Source: Boswellia sacra (lineage: Eukaryota > Streptophyta > Magnoliopsida > Sapindales > Burseraceae). From it: a stretch of 64,000 nucleotides of DNA. The notes under the pieces are model-generated. The model did not search any database, had not been told where the DNA came from, and saw nothing but the letters and a program-made list of their open reading frames with translations. A program made the position numbers and the translations under genes. Of this stretch, positions 1 through 10,457 are shown piece by piece (positions within the stretch are counted from its first letter, which is position 1; each line of letters starts with the position of its first letter). Location of the stretch: positions 1 through 64,000 of the forward strand of contig SNVD02006322.1 in assembly GCA_013180625.2 (NCBI GenBank), given 5' to 3'.

Positions 1-1113
1 TAATAGAATAGCTACTTGTTCTACGGCACAAGAAATATGGCACACACTTGAAGTAACTCATGAAGGAACTAGTCAAGTTAAAGAATCCAAAATTAGTATG
101 CTATTTCATAGTTATGAGCTTTTTAAGATGAAATCGGATGAATCAATTTCTGAAATGTTTACTAGATTTACGGATATTATTAATAGTTTGAAATCTCTTG
201 GTAAATCTTATTCTAATGTTGAAATGGTGTGAAAGATTCTTAGGTGTCTACCAAAATCTTGGGAGCCAAAGGTGACGGCAATTCAAGAAGCAAAGGACCT
301 CACCAAACTACCATTAGAAGAACTTATGGGTTCTCTCATGACTCATGAAATTACCTTGAAGGAGAATGAAGAAGAAGATTGCGAAGTGGCAAACATGTGC
401 TTCATGGCTTCAAGAGAAGATGAGGTAAGTATTCTAAACTATGATCCTAAGCTTTCATATGATAAATTACTTGAAGCATTTCAAATTTTAAATGTGCAAT
501 TTGATAAACAAAATTCAAAAATCAATGCTTTCAAAAAGAAGTCAAAAATCATGTTATCTCATTTAGAAGATTTGGTGGAAATAAATGAAGCTTTAGAAAA
601 TGAAAATGAAATTTTAAAGCAAAAAGATTTTGAAAGTTTGGAAAATCAAATACGTTTATTAAAAACTGAAAATGAGATTTAAAACAAAAGGATTTTGATA
701 AATTAGAGGAAGAAAATGTTATTTTGAAAAAGGAAAATAATGACTTAAGAAATATTGTTGATAGTTTTACAAAAAGCACAAAAAATTTGAATTCTATGTT
801 ACAAAACCAAAGGTGTGTTTTTGATAAAAGAGGGTTAAGATATAAAACTCATAAGAATCAAAAGTATTTTAAAAACTATTTTGTTTATGCATCTTCTAAG
901 AATAATCCTAATCATTCATGTACTTATTGTGGAAGAAAAGGACACAAAGTGCATTCTTGCTATATTAGGAGAAATCCTAATTTTAAACAAATATGGGTTC
1001 CAAAAAGTACCATAACTAACCCCCAAGGACCCAAGAACATTTGGGTACCAAAAAGTCGCTCTTTTAATGTTGATTGTAGAAACAAAGGAGTGGCAAATAC
1101 AAGTGGTACTTAG
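1..1113 (+). pseudogene. copia gag remnant, copy A
   Basis: The first part matches the UBN2-type Gag core seen complete in copy B (IWHTLEVTHEG region). A TGA at 229-231 interrupts the start. An internal deletion of about 365 bp, relative to copy B, lies between short GAAGAA repeats near 374. The ORF ends at 680-682 in a TAA produced by a one-base frameshift that copy B also has. A coiled-coil-rich stretch follows, then a CCHC zinc knuckle, CTYCGRKGHKVHSC, near 918-960, which is intact here but altered in copy B. It cannot make Gag as it stands. Confidence 0.85.
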
Positions 1114-2740
1114 ATAGTGGATGTTCAAGGCATATGACCGGAGATGCCTCCAAATTCTCAAGATTAATCATGAAGAAAGGAGGATATGTGACCTTCGGTG
1201 ATAATGCCAAAGGAAGGGTAATCGGACATGGTGAAATTGGTAACCCTTCTTCACCTATTATTAAAGATGTTTTGTTTGTTCATGGTTTGAAACATAATTT
1301 GATTAGCATTAGTCAATTGTGTGATAAGGGATATTTTGTTGCTTTTGAGCCTAATAGATGTGTGATTAAGGATGTTAGTAACAATAAGACATTATTTGTT
1401 GGTAATAAGATGTGGTAAATTATACAATGATATTGAATGTTAATGATCATCTGAAAATTGTTTCATTGTTAATCATGATGCTTGGTTATGGAATAGAAGA
1501 TTAGGTCATGCTAGCATGGACACAATTTCAAAAATTTCTAAAAATGATTTAGTTGATGGTTTTCCAAGAATAAATTTTGAAAAGGATAAGATTTGTGATG
1601 CTTGTCAATTTGGAAAACAAGTGAGAACTTCTTTTAAACAAAAGAATTTTATTTCAACAAATAAACCTCTACAATTACTTCATTTGGATTTATTTGGACC
1701 ATCAAGAACTCAAAGTCTTGGTGGAAAGTATTATATTTTTGTTATTGTGGATGATTATTCAAGATTCACTTGGGTGTTATTCTTGAAAACTAAAAATGAG
1801 GCCATACAAGCTTTTTCAAAATTTGTAAAAAGAGTCCAAAATCAAAAAGGGTATTCTATTGTGTCCATTAGGAGTGATCATTGTGGTGAAGTAGACAATG
1901 TTGCATTTGAAAATCTTTGTGATGAAAATGGTTTTGAGCATAATTTTTCCTCACCTAAAACTCCACAACAAAATGGTGTTGTTGAAAGGAAAAATAGGAC
2001 TATCCAAGAAATGGCTAGGACCATGTTACTTGAAAATAATTTGCCACAATATTTTTAGGCCGAAGCCATTGATACCGCATGCTTTATAATCAATAGAGTC
2101 CATATTAGAGCTTTAATAAAGAAAAATCCTTATGAACTTTGGAAAGGAAGAAAACCCAACATGGGATTTTTTAAAGTTTTTGGATGTAAATGTTTTATTT
2201 TAAACACCAAGGATAACCTTGGAAAATTTGATGCAAAAGCCGATGTTGGAATTTTTGTTGGCTACTCCAACCATAGTAAAGCATATAGAGTTTTTAACAA
2301 AAAGACTCTTACTATTGAAGAATTTATGCATGTTGAATTTGATGAAACTAATGTTATTTCTTCAAAGAATTTGGATGATGATATTGTTGAGGTAGAAAGG
2401 CAAATCAAGGAATCAAGGCTTGATGAAAAGAGCCAAGATGAATTACAACTTCAACAAGAAAAGCTTGAGAAGTAAATGATTCTTCCCAAGAATTATCAAA
2501 GGAATGGAGGTATGCAAAAGCTCACCCTAAAGATCTCATTATTGGTGAACCATCATAAGGTATGAAAACTAGATCTTCTTTTAAGAACTTTTGTAATCAT
2601 TTTGCTTTTGTCTCTCAATTTGAACCAAAATCTTTTAAAGAAGCCGAAAATGACGAAAGTTGGATTTTGGCTATGCAAGAAGAATTGAACCGATTTGAGA
2701 GAAATCATGTTTGAGAATTATTCCCTAGACCCAAATATGA
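1105..2740 (+). pseudogene. copia pol remnant (protease and integrase only), copy A
   Basis: The protease active-site motif YLDSGCSRHMTG lies at about 1106-1140, in a different frame from the upstream gag ORF. A pre-integrase zinc domain follows (RRLGHAS near 1496), with the usual leading His changed to Asn. The integrase core holds the first Asp in LHLDLFGPS, the second in IRSDHCGEVDN (the usual HGGE is HCGE here) and the Glu in NGVVERKNRT. A TAG at 2056-2058 replaces the expected Trp after NNLPQYF. The GKFDAKADVGIFVGYS segment beyond integrase is present. No reverse transcriptase motif (YVDD) or RNase H follows. Confidence 0.85.
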
Positions 2741-2839
2741 CTAAACCCCTTAGTCAAGATAGATTTTGCATAATTAGAAGAGAATTAGGCATGTTGGATA
2801 TGTCTTAGTTTTGCTTTAATATGATAATCTTTGAATGGT

Positions 2840-3055
2840 AGCATATGTTAAGGGGGAGAATATATTTAGGGGGAGTAGTTTATTTGATTACATCTTTTTG
2901 ATGATAACAAAAGGGGGAGAAATAGTTGAGTTGGATTGCTTATATTCATAACAAGTGCCATTCTTTTTGCTTATTGTTGATTTTTATTTTCATTCTTGAT
3001 TTTAGATTATATTTTAAAGCAATCAATGATTTGTCATCATCAAAAAGGGGGAGAT
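2840..3055 (+). promoter_or_regulatory. Multiple polypurine tracts before the shared LTR
   Basis: Repeated AAGGGGGAGA-type tracts occur before the LTR; the last, AAAAAGGGGGAGAT, directly abuts TGTTAG at 3056. In LTR retrotransposons this tract primes plus-strand DNA synthesis. Repeated copies are a known feature of Sireviruses. Confidence 0.75.
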
Positions 3056-3289
3056 TGTTAGCCCTAAAGCTACATGATAATTTTGATGATAACAATACAC
3101 ATTGATTAATTGAGATTTACTAACATGTTTATTTATGTGCAAGAGTAAGATCATTGAAATAATTTTAAAATCAAGAAGAGGCTTATTAAAATGAAGTATT
3201 GAACTAAGGAGAAGACTACATGTTAAAGACACCAAAGTTTAAGAACAAGGATTGACTCAAGGAATGTGACACATGAGCAATGTTCAATC

Positions 3290-3950
3290 AATTGGTCATA
3301 TATATCTCTACAAATATCCAAATGAAGTGATTCTTGAGCCTTTGGAAAGCTTACTCAATTTATAACATTTCATATGTTTTAATGAAATTCAAATTTCAGT
3401 GCAAGGTTGTCCAAATCATCATGCAAGTTGAAAGACAAATGGAAGCAGCTGACATGAGCACCGAATACTCCTTTGGACATATCTTGAGCTAGAAAAATCA
3501 AAATGACTTGATTATTATGGCATTGGAAAGAATGACTTAATGAAGAACATTTCTAGTTTTGAAAAATTCGAATTTCAAACATAGGCCGACATACTGCCAT
3601 GCAATTTTGGATGGCTACACAAAGAAGAAAATCACTCAATGAGCACTGATGGTGTTTTTGGCAATCTTGAGATAGAGATATCTAAATGCTTTGATTCTTA
3701 ATGTTTTGGAAATATTATTCAAATATGCAGATCTTTTATGTTTTGAAGAAATTCAAATTCCTAATGGAAAGCTGACAGAATTATCATTCAATTTGGTGGA
3801 CTGACACAAGAAAGAAAAATCAAGTCACATGAGCACCGAATGGTGTTTTGGCCATATCTTGAGCTAAAGATATCCAAATGACTTGATTCTTGATGCGTTG
3901 GAAATCTTATTCAAATGTGCAAATCTTTTATGTTTTGTAGATTTTCAAAT
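3290..3950 (+). repeat. Four imperfect repeats of about 180-185 bp inside the LTR
   Basis: A module resembling CATATCTTGAGCTA, then ATCCAAATGACTTGATTC, a TTGGAAAG step and ATGTTTT-GAAATTCAAATTTC recurs. The AAATGA-TTGATT core starts near 3319, 3499, 3682 and 3867, spacings of about 180, 183 and 185 bp. It lies upstream of the TATA box, in the U3 region. Confidence 0.75.
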
Positions 3951-4289
3951 TTCAAACGAAACATTGACAAAAATGGAAGACAAGATTACAGTTTTTATGG
4001 TAGGCAGAAAATTTGGAGTTTGTGTCTTCACTTGATTAAGTTCATCTCATTTGCCTATAAAAGGAGCCATTCTCCCATGCATTCAAGAAGTGCAAGAGAA
4101 TCATTTTATCAAGCAAAAAACAAGAGAAATATCAAGTCTAGAGAGCTTTTATATTATTTATCTACTCTTTGAAGAGAGTTATACTTTTGTTGTAAAAATT
4201 ATCTTTGTTCTTGTATTGTGTGAGAGTGAGATCTACTTGTAAAGGATAAAAGTTATCCTTGAGAAACTCTTTTGTGTGTTATTCAATAT

Positions 4290-4525
4290 TTTAAGAAAGT
4301 TCCTTGGTGAGTTTGTTCATCAGAAACCTCTTGTTGTTTGTTATCAAGAGTTGAAGAAAGTTGCCTTGGTGAGTTTGTTCATCAAGAAGAACTCTTGATG
4401 TGGTGTTATCAAGAGTTGAAGAAAGTTGCCTTGATGAGGTTGTTCATCAAGAAGAACTCTTGGTGTGGTGTTATCAAAAGTTGAAAGAAAAAGTCTTGGT
4501 GAGGTTGTTCATCAAGCAAGTTGTA
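4290..4525 (+). repeat. Short tandem repeat, period about 65 bp, in the LTR
   Basis: Three to four tandem copies of a unit containing CTTGGTGAGTTTGTTCATCA and GTGTTATCAAGAGTTGAAG lie downstream of the TATA box. The equivalent stretch of LTR 2 (9780-10140) is distorted and carries adapter sequence, probably because repeats of this kind misassemble. Confidence 0.8.
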
Positions 4526-4834
4526 AAGATTTCTACAACTTAGTGGAAAGCTTAGCTCGTGGAGCTAGGAGCCCGTGGACGTAGGCAAGGTTTTTCGAAC
4601 CACGTAAATTGAGTTTTCACTCTCTCTATCCCTATCTCTTTACATTTACTTGCACTTGTGATTGTTCTTTATTGCCATTCTCTTGATTGCATTCTATTTT
4701 CATCTTCTTCACCTTTGTTCTTAAAGAAAGATTTAAATAATTGTGATCTTTCAAGAAAAGTTTTCTAAATCCATTTTTATAAATAAAAACCCAATTCACC
4801 CCCCCTCTTGGGTTGCTATACCTGGGTCAACAAG

Positions 4835-4852
4835 TGGTATCAGAGCAAGGTT
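4835..4852 (+). promoter_or_regulatory. Primer-binding site of copy B (initiator tRNA-Met type)
   Basis: TGGTATCAGAGCAAGG lies two bases after the LTR end. TGGTATCAGAGC is the standard plant copia primer-binding site, complementary to the 3' end of initiator methionine tRNA. Confidence 0.9.
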
Positions 4853-4887
4853 GCTCATTTTTTTAAAATCTTAACCGATTTTGAGCT

Positions 4888-6654
4888 ATGGCAACTTTGA
4901 ATTCAACTTCATATGTTGAGGGGCTTTCTATCTCTAGACCTCCATTTTTTAATGGAAGTGATTACTCTTATTGGAAAACTAGAATGAGTATTTTCTTGAA
5001 ATCTTTTGATTATGATTTTGGGTCTATTGTTTTGGAAGGACCTTTTGTTCCTACCAAAATTGAAAATGGGGAATGCATGCTTAAAGAACCTAAAGAGTTT
5101 AGTGAAGATGATAAAAAGAAATTGAGTTTGAATGCTAAAGCTATGAATGTGTTGTATTGTGCTCTAGATAAAAATGAGTTTAATAGAATATCTACTTGTT
5201 TTACGGCACAAGAAATATGGCACACACTTGAAGTAACTCATGAAGGAACTAGTCAAGTTAAAGAATCCAAAATTAGTATGCTAGTTCATAGTTACGAGCT
5301 TTTCAAGATGAAATCGGATGAATCAATTTCTGAAATGTTTACTAGATTTACGGATGTTATTAATAGTTTGAAATCTCTTGGTAAATCTTACTCTAATGTT
5401 GAAATGGTGAGAAAGATTCTTAGTTGTCTACCAAAATCTTGGGAGCCAAAGGTGACGGCAATTCAAGAAGCAAAGGACCTCACCAAACTACCATTAGAAG
5501 AACTTATGGGTTCTCTCATGACTCATGAAATCACCTTGAAGGAGAATGAAGAATATTTTAAGAAAAAGAAAAATATCGCTTTCAAATCTTCAACAAAAGA
5601 AGATGATGAGTCCGACGATGAAGGAGACGATGAAGATCTTGCATTCATCACAAGAAAGCTAAAAAGGATGATTAGAAGAAACCAAGGATTCAAGAAGACT
5701 TCTAGAAGGGAGTACAAAGGGCAAAGCTCAAAGCAATTAAAGGAGATAAAGAAAAAAAAGCAAAAAAAAAAGAGAAAAATGATCAAGTCATTTGCTATGA
5801 GTGCAAGAAACCGGGACATGTAAAGATGGATTGTCCTTACTTCAAGAGTCAAAACAAGAAATCCAAGCAATGAAAGCCACAAATTGGGATGATAGTGAAG
5901 CTAGCTCCACCGAAGAAGAAGATTGCGAAGTGGCAAACATGTGCTTCATGGCTTTAAGTGAAGATGATGTAAGTATTCTAAACTATGATCCTAAACTTTC
6001 ATATGATGAATTACTTGAAGCACTCCAAAATTTACATGTACAAGTTGATAAGCAAAATTCAAAAATTAATGCTTTCAAAAAGAAGTCAAAAATCATGTTA
6101 TCTCAATTAGAAGAGGTGGTAGAAATAAATGAAGCTTTAGAAAATGAAAATGAAATTTAAAAGCAAAAAGATTTTGAAAGTTTGGAAAGTCAAATACATT
6201 TATTAAAAACTGAAAATGACATTTAAAACAAAAGGATTTTGATAAATTGGAGAAACAAAATGCTATTTTGAAAAAGGAAAATAATGACTTAAGAAATATT
6301 GTTGATAGTTTTACAAAAAACACAAAAAAATTGAATTCTATGTTACAAAACCAAAGGTGTGTTTTTGATAAAAGAGGTTTAGGATATAAAACTCATAAAA
6401 ATCAAAAGTATTTTAAAAATTATTTTGCCCATGCATTTTCTAGGAATAATCCTAATCATTCATGTACTTATTGTGGAAGAAAAGGACACAAAGTGCATTC
6501 TTCCTATATTAAGAGAAATCCTAATTTGAAACAAATATGGGTTCCAAAAAGTACCAAAACTAACCCCCAAGGACCCAAGAACTTTTGGGTACCAAAAAGT
6601 TACTCCTTGAATATTGATGGTAGAGACAAAGTGGCAAACACAAGTGTTACTTAG
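4888..6654 (+). pseudogene. copia gag, copy B (frameshifted)
   Basis: The ORF opens with ATG at 4888, about 55 bp after the LTR, and reads 311 codons. The UBN2-type Gag core (NGSDYSYWKTRM, IWHTLEVTHEG, SWEPKVTAIQEA) is followed by an acidic stretch and a lysine-rich tail. A frameshift in an A-rich homopolymer (about 5752-5776) puts the first CCHC knuckle (CYECKKPGHVKMDC, about 5796-5835) out of frame. The coiled-coil part resumes at 5801-6160 and ends in a TAA where copy A reads Leu. The stop at 6224-6226 comes from the one-base frameshift shared with copy A. The second knuckle near 6460 reads CTYCGRKGHKVHSS, so its last Cys is lost. Confidence 0.85.
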
Positions 6655-8220
6655 ATAGTGGATGCTCAAGGCATATGACCAGAGATGCCTCCAAGTTCTC
6701 AAGATTAATCATGAAGAAAGGAGGATATGTGACCTTCGGTGATAACGCCAAAGGAAGGGTAATCGGATATGGTGATATTGGTAACCCTTCTTCACCTATT
6801 ATTAAAGATGTTTTGCTTGTTCATGGTTTAAAACATGATTTGATTAGCATTAGTCAATTGTGTGATAAGGGATATTTTGTTACTTTTGAGCCTACTAGAT
6901 GTGTGATTAACGATGTTAGTAACAATAAGACATTATTTGTTGGTAATAGATGTGGTAATATTTATACAATTGATATTGATGTTACTGATCATGTAGAAAA
7001 TTGTTTCATTGTTAATCATGATGCTTGGTTATGGCATAGAAGATTAGGTCATGCTAGCATGGACACAATTCAAAAATTTCTAAAAATGATTTAGTTGATG
7101 GTCTTCCAAAAATAAAATTTGAAAAGGATAAGATTTGTTATGCTTGTCAATTTGGAAAACAAGTGAGAACTTCTTTTAAACAAAAGAAATTTATTTCAAC
7201 AAATAAACCTCTACAATTACTTCATTTTGATTTATTTGGACCATCAAGAACTCAAAGCCTTGGTGGAAAGTATTATGTTTTTGTTATTGTGGATGATTAT
7301 TCAAGATTCACTTGGGTATTATTCTTGAAAACTAAAAATGAGGCCATACAATCTTTTTCAAAATTTGTAAAAAGAGTCCAAAATCAAAAAGGGTATTCTA
7401 TTGTGTCCATTAGGAGTGATCATGGTGGTGAAGTAGACAATGTTGCTTTTGAAATCTTTGTGATGAAAAATGGCTTTGACATAATTTTTCTTGTACCTAG
7501 ACTCTATACAAACAAAATAGTGTTGTTGTGAGGAAAAATAGGACTATCCAAGAAATGGCTAGGACCATGTTACTTGAAAATAATTTGCCAAAATATTTTT
7601 GGGCTGAAGCCGTTAATACCGCATGTCTTATAATCAATAGAGTCCATATTAGAGCTTTAATAAAGAAAATTCCTTATGAACTTTGGAAAGGAAGAAAACC
7701 CAACATTGGATTTCTTAAAGTTTTTGGATGTAAATGTTTTATTTTAAACACCAAGGATAACCTTGGAAAATTTGATGCAAAAGCCGATATTAGAATTTTT
7801 TGTTGGCTACTCCAACTATAGTAAGGCATATAGAGTTTTTAACAAAAAGACTCTTGCTATTGAAGATTCTATGCATGTTGAATTTGATGAAACTAATGTG
7901 ATTTCTTTAAAGAATTTAGATGATGATATTATTGAGGTAGAAAAGCAAATCAAGGAATCAAGGCTTGATGAAAAGAGCCAAGATGAATTACAACTTCAAC
8001 AAGAAAAGCTTGAGGAAGTAAATGATTCTTCCCAAGAATTACGAAAGGAATGGGGGTACGCAAAAGCTCAGCCTAAAGATCTTATTATTGGTGAACCATC
8101 ACAAGGTATGAGAACTAGATCTTCTTTTAGGAACTTTTGTATCATTTTGCATTTGTCACTCAATTTGAACCAATTTGAGAGAAATCAAGTTTGGGAATTA
8201 GTCCCTAGACCCAAATGACT
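6640..8220 (+). pseudogene. copia pol remnant (protease and integrase), copy B
   Basis: The protease motif (LDSGCSRHMT near 6650) is again out of frame with the upstream gag, as in copy A. The pre-integrase domain keeps WLWHRRLGHAS. A one-base change in an A-run ends the frame at 7095. The integrase core resumes with HFDLFGPS and IRSDHGGEVDN. At about 7528 the third catalytic residue, Glu, is replaced by Val in an otherwise aligned block (VVVRKNRT), so integrase would be inactive. The frame shifts again near 7800. A 65-bp deletion between TTGAACC repeats at about 8171, relative to copy A, removes the segment before the RT deletion. Confidence 0.85.
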
Positions 8221-8319
8221 AAACCCCTTAGTCAAGATAGATTTTGCATAATTAGAAGAGAATTAGGCATGCTGGATATGTCTTAATTTTGTTTTTATAT
8301 GATAATCTTTGAATGGTAG

Positions 8320-8518
8320 CATATATTAAGGGGGAGAATATATTTAGGGGAAGTAATTAATTTGACTACATCTTTTTAATGATAACAAAAGGGGGAGAAA
8401 TAGTTGGATTGCTTATATTCATAACAAGTGCCATCCTTTTGCTTATTCTTGATTTCATTTGATTTTAGATATTATTTTAAAGCAATCAATGGTTTGTCAT
8501 CATCAAAAAGGGGGAGAT
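8320..8518 (+). promoter_or_regulatory. Multiple polypurine tracts of copy B
   Basis: Tracts AAGGGGGAGA (about 8329), AAAGGGGGAGAA (about 8389) and AAAAAGGGGGAGAT (about 8505-8518) precede the LTR start at 8519. The arrangement matches copy A. Confidence 0.75.
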
Positions 8519-10457
8519 TGTTAGCCCTAAGGCTACATGATAATTTTGATGATAACAATACACATTGATTAATTGTGATTTACTAACATGTTTATTTATG
8601 TGCAAGAGTAATATCATTGAAATAATTGTAAAATCAAGAAGAGGCTTATTAAAATGAAGTGTTGAAGCTAAGGATAAGACTACATGTTAAAGGCACCAAA
8701 GTTTAAGAACAAGATTTGACTCAAGGAATGTGACACATGAGCAATGTTCAATCAATTGGTCATATATATCTTTATAGATGTCCAAATGACGTGATTCTTA
8801 AGCCTTTGGAAAGCTTACTCAATTTATAACATTTCAAATGTTTTAAAGAAATTCAAATTTCAAGTGCAAGATTGTCTAAATCATCATGCAATTTGAAAGA
8901 CAAATGGAAGCAGCTGACATGAGCACCAAATACCTTCCTTCTAGACATGCTTGAGGCTATAATATCAAAATGACCGTGATTCTTATGGAATAGGAAATAG
9001 GAATTAATGTGGCGCAATTTCATATGTTTTGAAAGAAATGTTCAAATTCAAACATGGAAGGGCCGACATTAAATTGACATGCAATTCGTGGATTGACCAG
9101 AGGAACAAAAATCAACTCATACATGACCCCTCAATGATGTTTTTCTTCCGTATCTGAGCTAGAACTTTATCCAAATGATGTGCTGTACATTAAATGGTTT
9201 ATTGAAAAGATGTATTCAATGGAGATAACATTCATATTCTTTTGAAGAAATTCAAATTTCAAATTGAAGGCTGACAGAATTATCATTCAAGTCAGTGGAC
9301 AGACACATGGAAGAAAAATCAAGTCACTTGAGCACCGAATGGTGTTTTGGCCATATCTTGAGCTACAGATATCCAAATGACTTGATTCTTGATGCGTTGG
9401 AAAGCTTATTCAAATTTCCAGATCTTTTATGTTTTACAGATTTTCAAATTTCTACGTAAAACAAATATGACAAAACATGAGCTAGACAATATTTCGGGTT
9501 CTTTACGGTGGCATAAATTTGGAGTTGGTGGTCTTCACTTGATTAAGTTCATCTCATTTGCCTATAAAAGGAGCCCTTCTCCCATGCATTCAGCAAGAGC
9601 GAGAGAAGTATCTATCAAGCAAAAAACAAGAGAAATATCAAGTCTAGAGAGCTTTTATATTCCTTATCTACTCTGTTAAAGAAATAAGAAAAAAAAAAAA
9701 AAATGTTTTATACTTTGCTTGTAATAAAATTTTCTATTTGTTCTTGTTATTGTGGTGAAATTTGTGAGATATTCTTGTAAAGGACTCGTTTCCTTGAAGA
9801 CTCTTGGTGTGGGTGTTATCAAGGTTTTGAAGGAAGTTTGCCTTTGGTGAGGTTATTCAATCAGAAAGAACTCTTGGGTGGGGTTACAAGGGATTAGAAA
9901 GAAATAGTTGCCCTTGGTTGTAGGTTTTTTCTCATCAAGAAGAACCTGGTGTGGGTGTTACAGGGTTGAAGGGAAGTTGCTCTCTCTGTGATGAATGCGT
10001 TGGCCTCATCCACGAATAACTTCTTTGGTGTGGTGTTATCAAGCTGTCTCTTATACACATCTAGATGTGTATAAGAGACAGCTCGTGGTGTGGTGTTATC
10101 AAGAGTTGGAAGAAAAAGTCTTGGTGAGGTTGTTCATCAAGCAAGTTGTAAAGATTCTACAACTTAGTGGAAAGCTTAGCTCGTGGAGCTAGGAGCCCGT
10201 GGACGTAGGCAAGGTTTGCCAAACCACGTAAATTGAGTTTGCAGTCTCTCTATCCCTATCCTCTTTATGTTTACTTGCACTTGTGATTGTTCTTTATTGC
10301 TATTCTCTTGATTGCATTATATTTTTATCTTCTTCACCTTTATTCTCAAAGAAAGAGTTAAATAATTTTGATCTTTTAAGAAAAGTTTTCTAAATCCGTT
10401 TTTATCAATAAAAACCCAATTCACCCCCCCTCTTGGGTTGCCATACCTGGGTCAACA
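8519..10457 (+). repeat. Sirevirus-like LTR 2 (3' LTR of copy B), partly misassembled
   Basis: Starts TGTTAGCCCTAAGG and ends GGGTCAACA. The order of elements matches LTR 1, with a TATAAAA box near 9563. From about 8930 to 10085 it diverges from LTR 1 much more than the rest does, with many one- and two-base insertions, and it carries an adapter at 10044-10081. The irregular divergence looks more like poor consensus than evolutionary change. No primer-binding site follows; instead the sequence enters the 3' tail of a different element. Confidence 0.85.
10044..10081. other. Nextera mate-pair junction adapter (sequencing artefact)
   Basis: The 38 bases are exactly two 19-bp Tn5 mosaic ends head to head: CTGTCTCTTATACACATCT followed by its reverse complement. 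This is the circularisation junction adapter of Nextera mate-pair libraries, not plant DNA. The flanks repeat the same short sequence on each side (GGTGTGGTGTTATCAAG), as expected when a mate-pair junction read is used to fill a repeat gap. In translation it gives the well-known contaminant peptide SYTHLDVYKRQ. Confidence 0.98.

Larger units (their letters stand above)
1..3055 (+). mobile_element. Sirevirus-like Ty1/copia internal region, copy A (5' truncated by window edge)
   Basis: This is the internal part of a copia retrotransposon, starting inside gag and ending at the polypurine tract before the LTR at 3056. The domain order is gag, CCHC knuckle, protease, integrase, then directly the 3' untranslated tail. 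Reverse transcriptase and RNase H are missing: the coding match stops near 2736 and the next recognisable sequence is the element's 3' end. Several G-rich polypurine tracts (about 2850, 2870, 2912 and 3042-3054) precede the LTR. Such multiple tracts are typical of Sireviruses. It shares its right LTR with copy B. It is about 95% similar to copy B by eye; the value is not computed. Confidence 0.9.
3056..4832 (+). repeat. Sirevirus-like LTR 1 (3' LTR of copy A and 5' LTR of copy B)
   Basis: It starts TGTTAGCCC after a polypurine tract and ends GGGTCAACA just before a primer-binding site, giving TGTT/AACA termini and a length of about 1777 bp. A TATAAAA box at about 4056-4062 is the likely promoter. 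The segment near 4560-4610 (CGTGGAGCTAGGAGCCCGTG) is conserved in the other LTR. Two internal repeat families are described separately. The LTR serves both neighbouring internal regions, so the locus reads LTR-INT-LTR-INT-LTR. Confidence 0.9.
4833..8518 (+). mobile_element. Sirevirus-like Ty1/copia internal region, copy B (RT/RNase H deleted)
   Basis: Flanked by LTRs at 3056-4832 and 8519-10457, with primer-binding site and terminal polypurine tract present, so the cis signals for mobility are intact. Coding order is Gag with UBN2 domain, two CCHC knuckles, protease, integrase, then the non-coding tail. Reverse transcriptase and RNase H are absent at the same junction as in copy A (around 8204-8222, CCCTAGACCCAAAT joined to GACTAAACCCC). 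It is a non-autonomous derivative that would need enzymes from a relative. Confidence 0.9.

Noticed and set aside
2741..3055. An envelope-like ORF in the Sirevirus-like element
   Set aside because: Some Sireviruses carry one after pol, but here the region after the deletion is non-coding in both copies.
5010..6702. Minus-strand ORFs opposite copia gag
   Set aside because: They are shadows of the AT-rich gag coding strand; no family resemblance and the copies do not conserve them beyond what gag requires.
9995..10192. A 65-codon ORF across the LTR 2 adapter
   Set aside because: Its centre translates the Tn5 mosaic-end adapter (SYTHLDVYKRQ), so it is an artefact.
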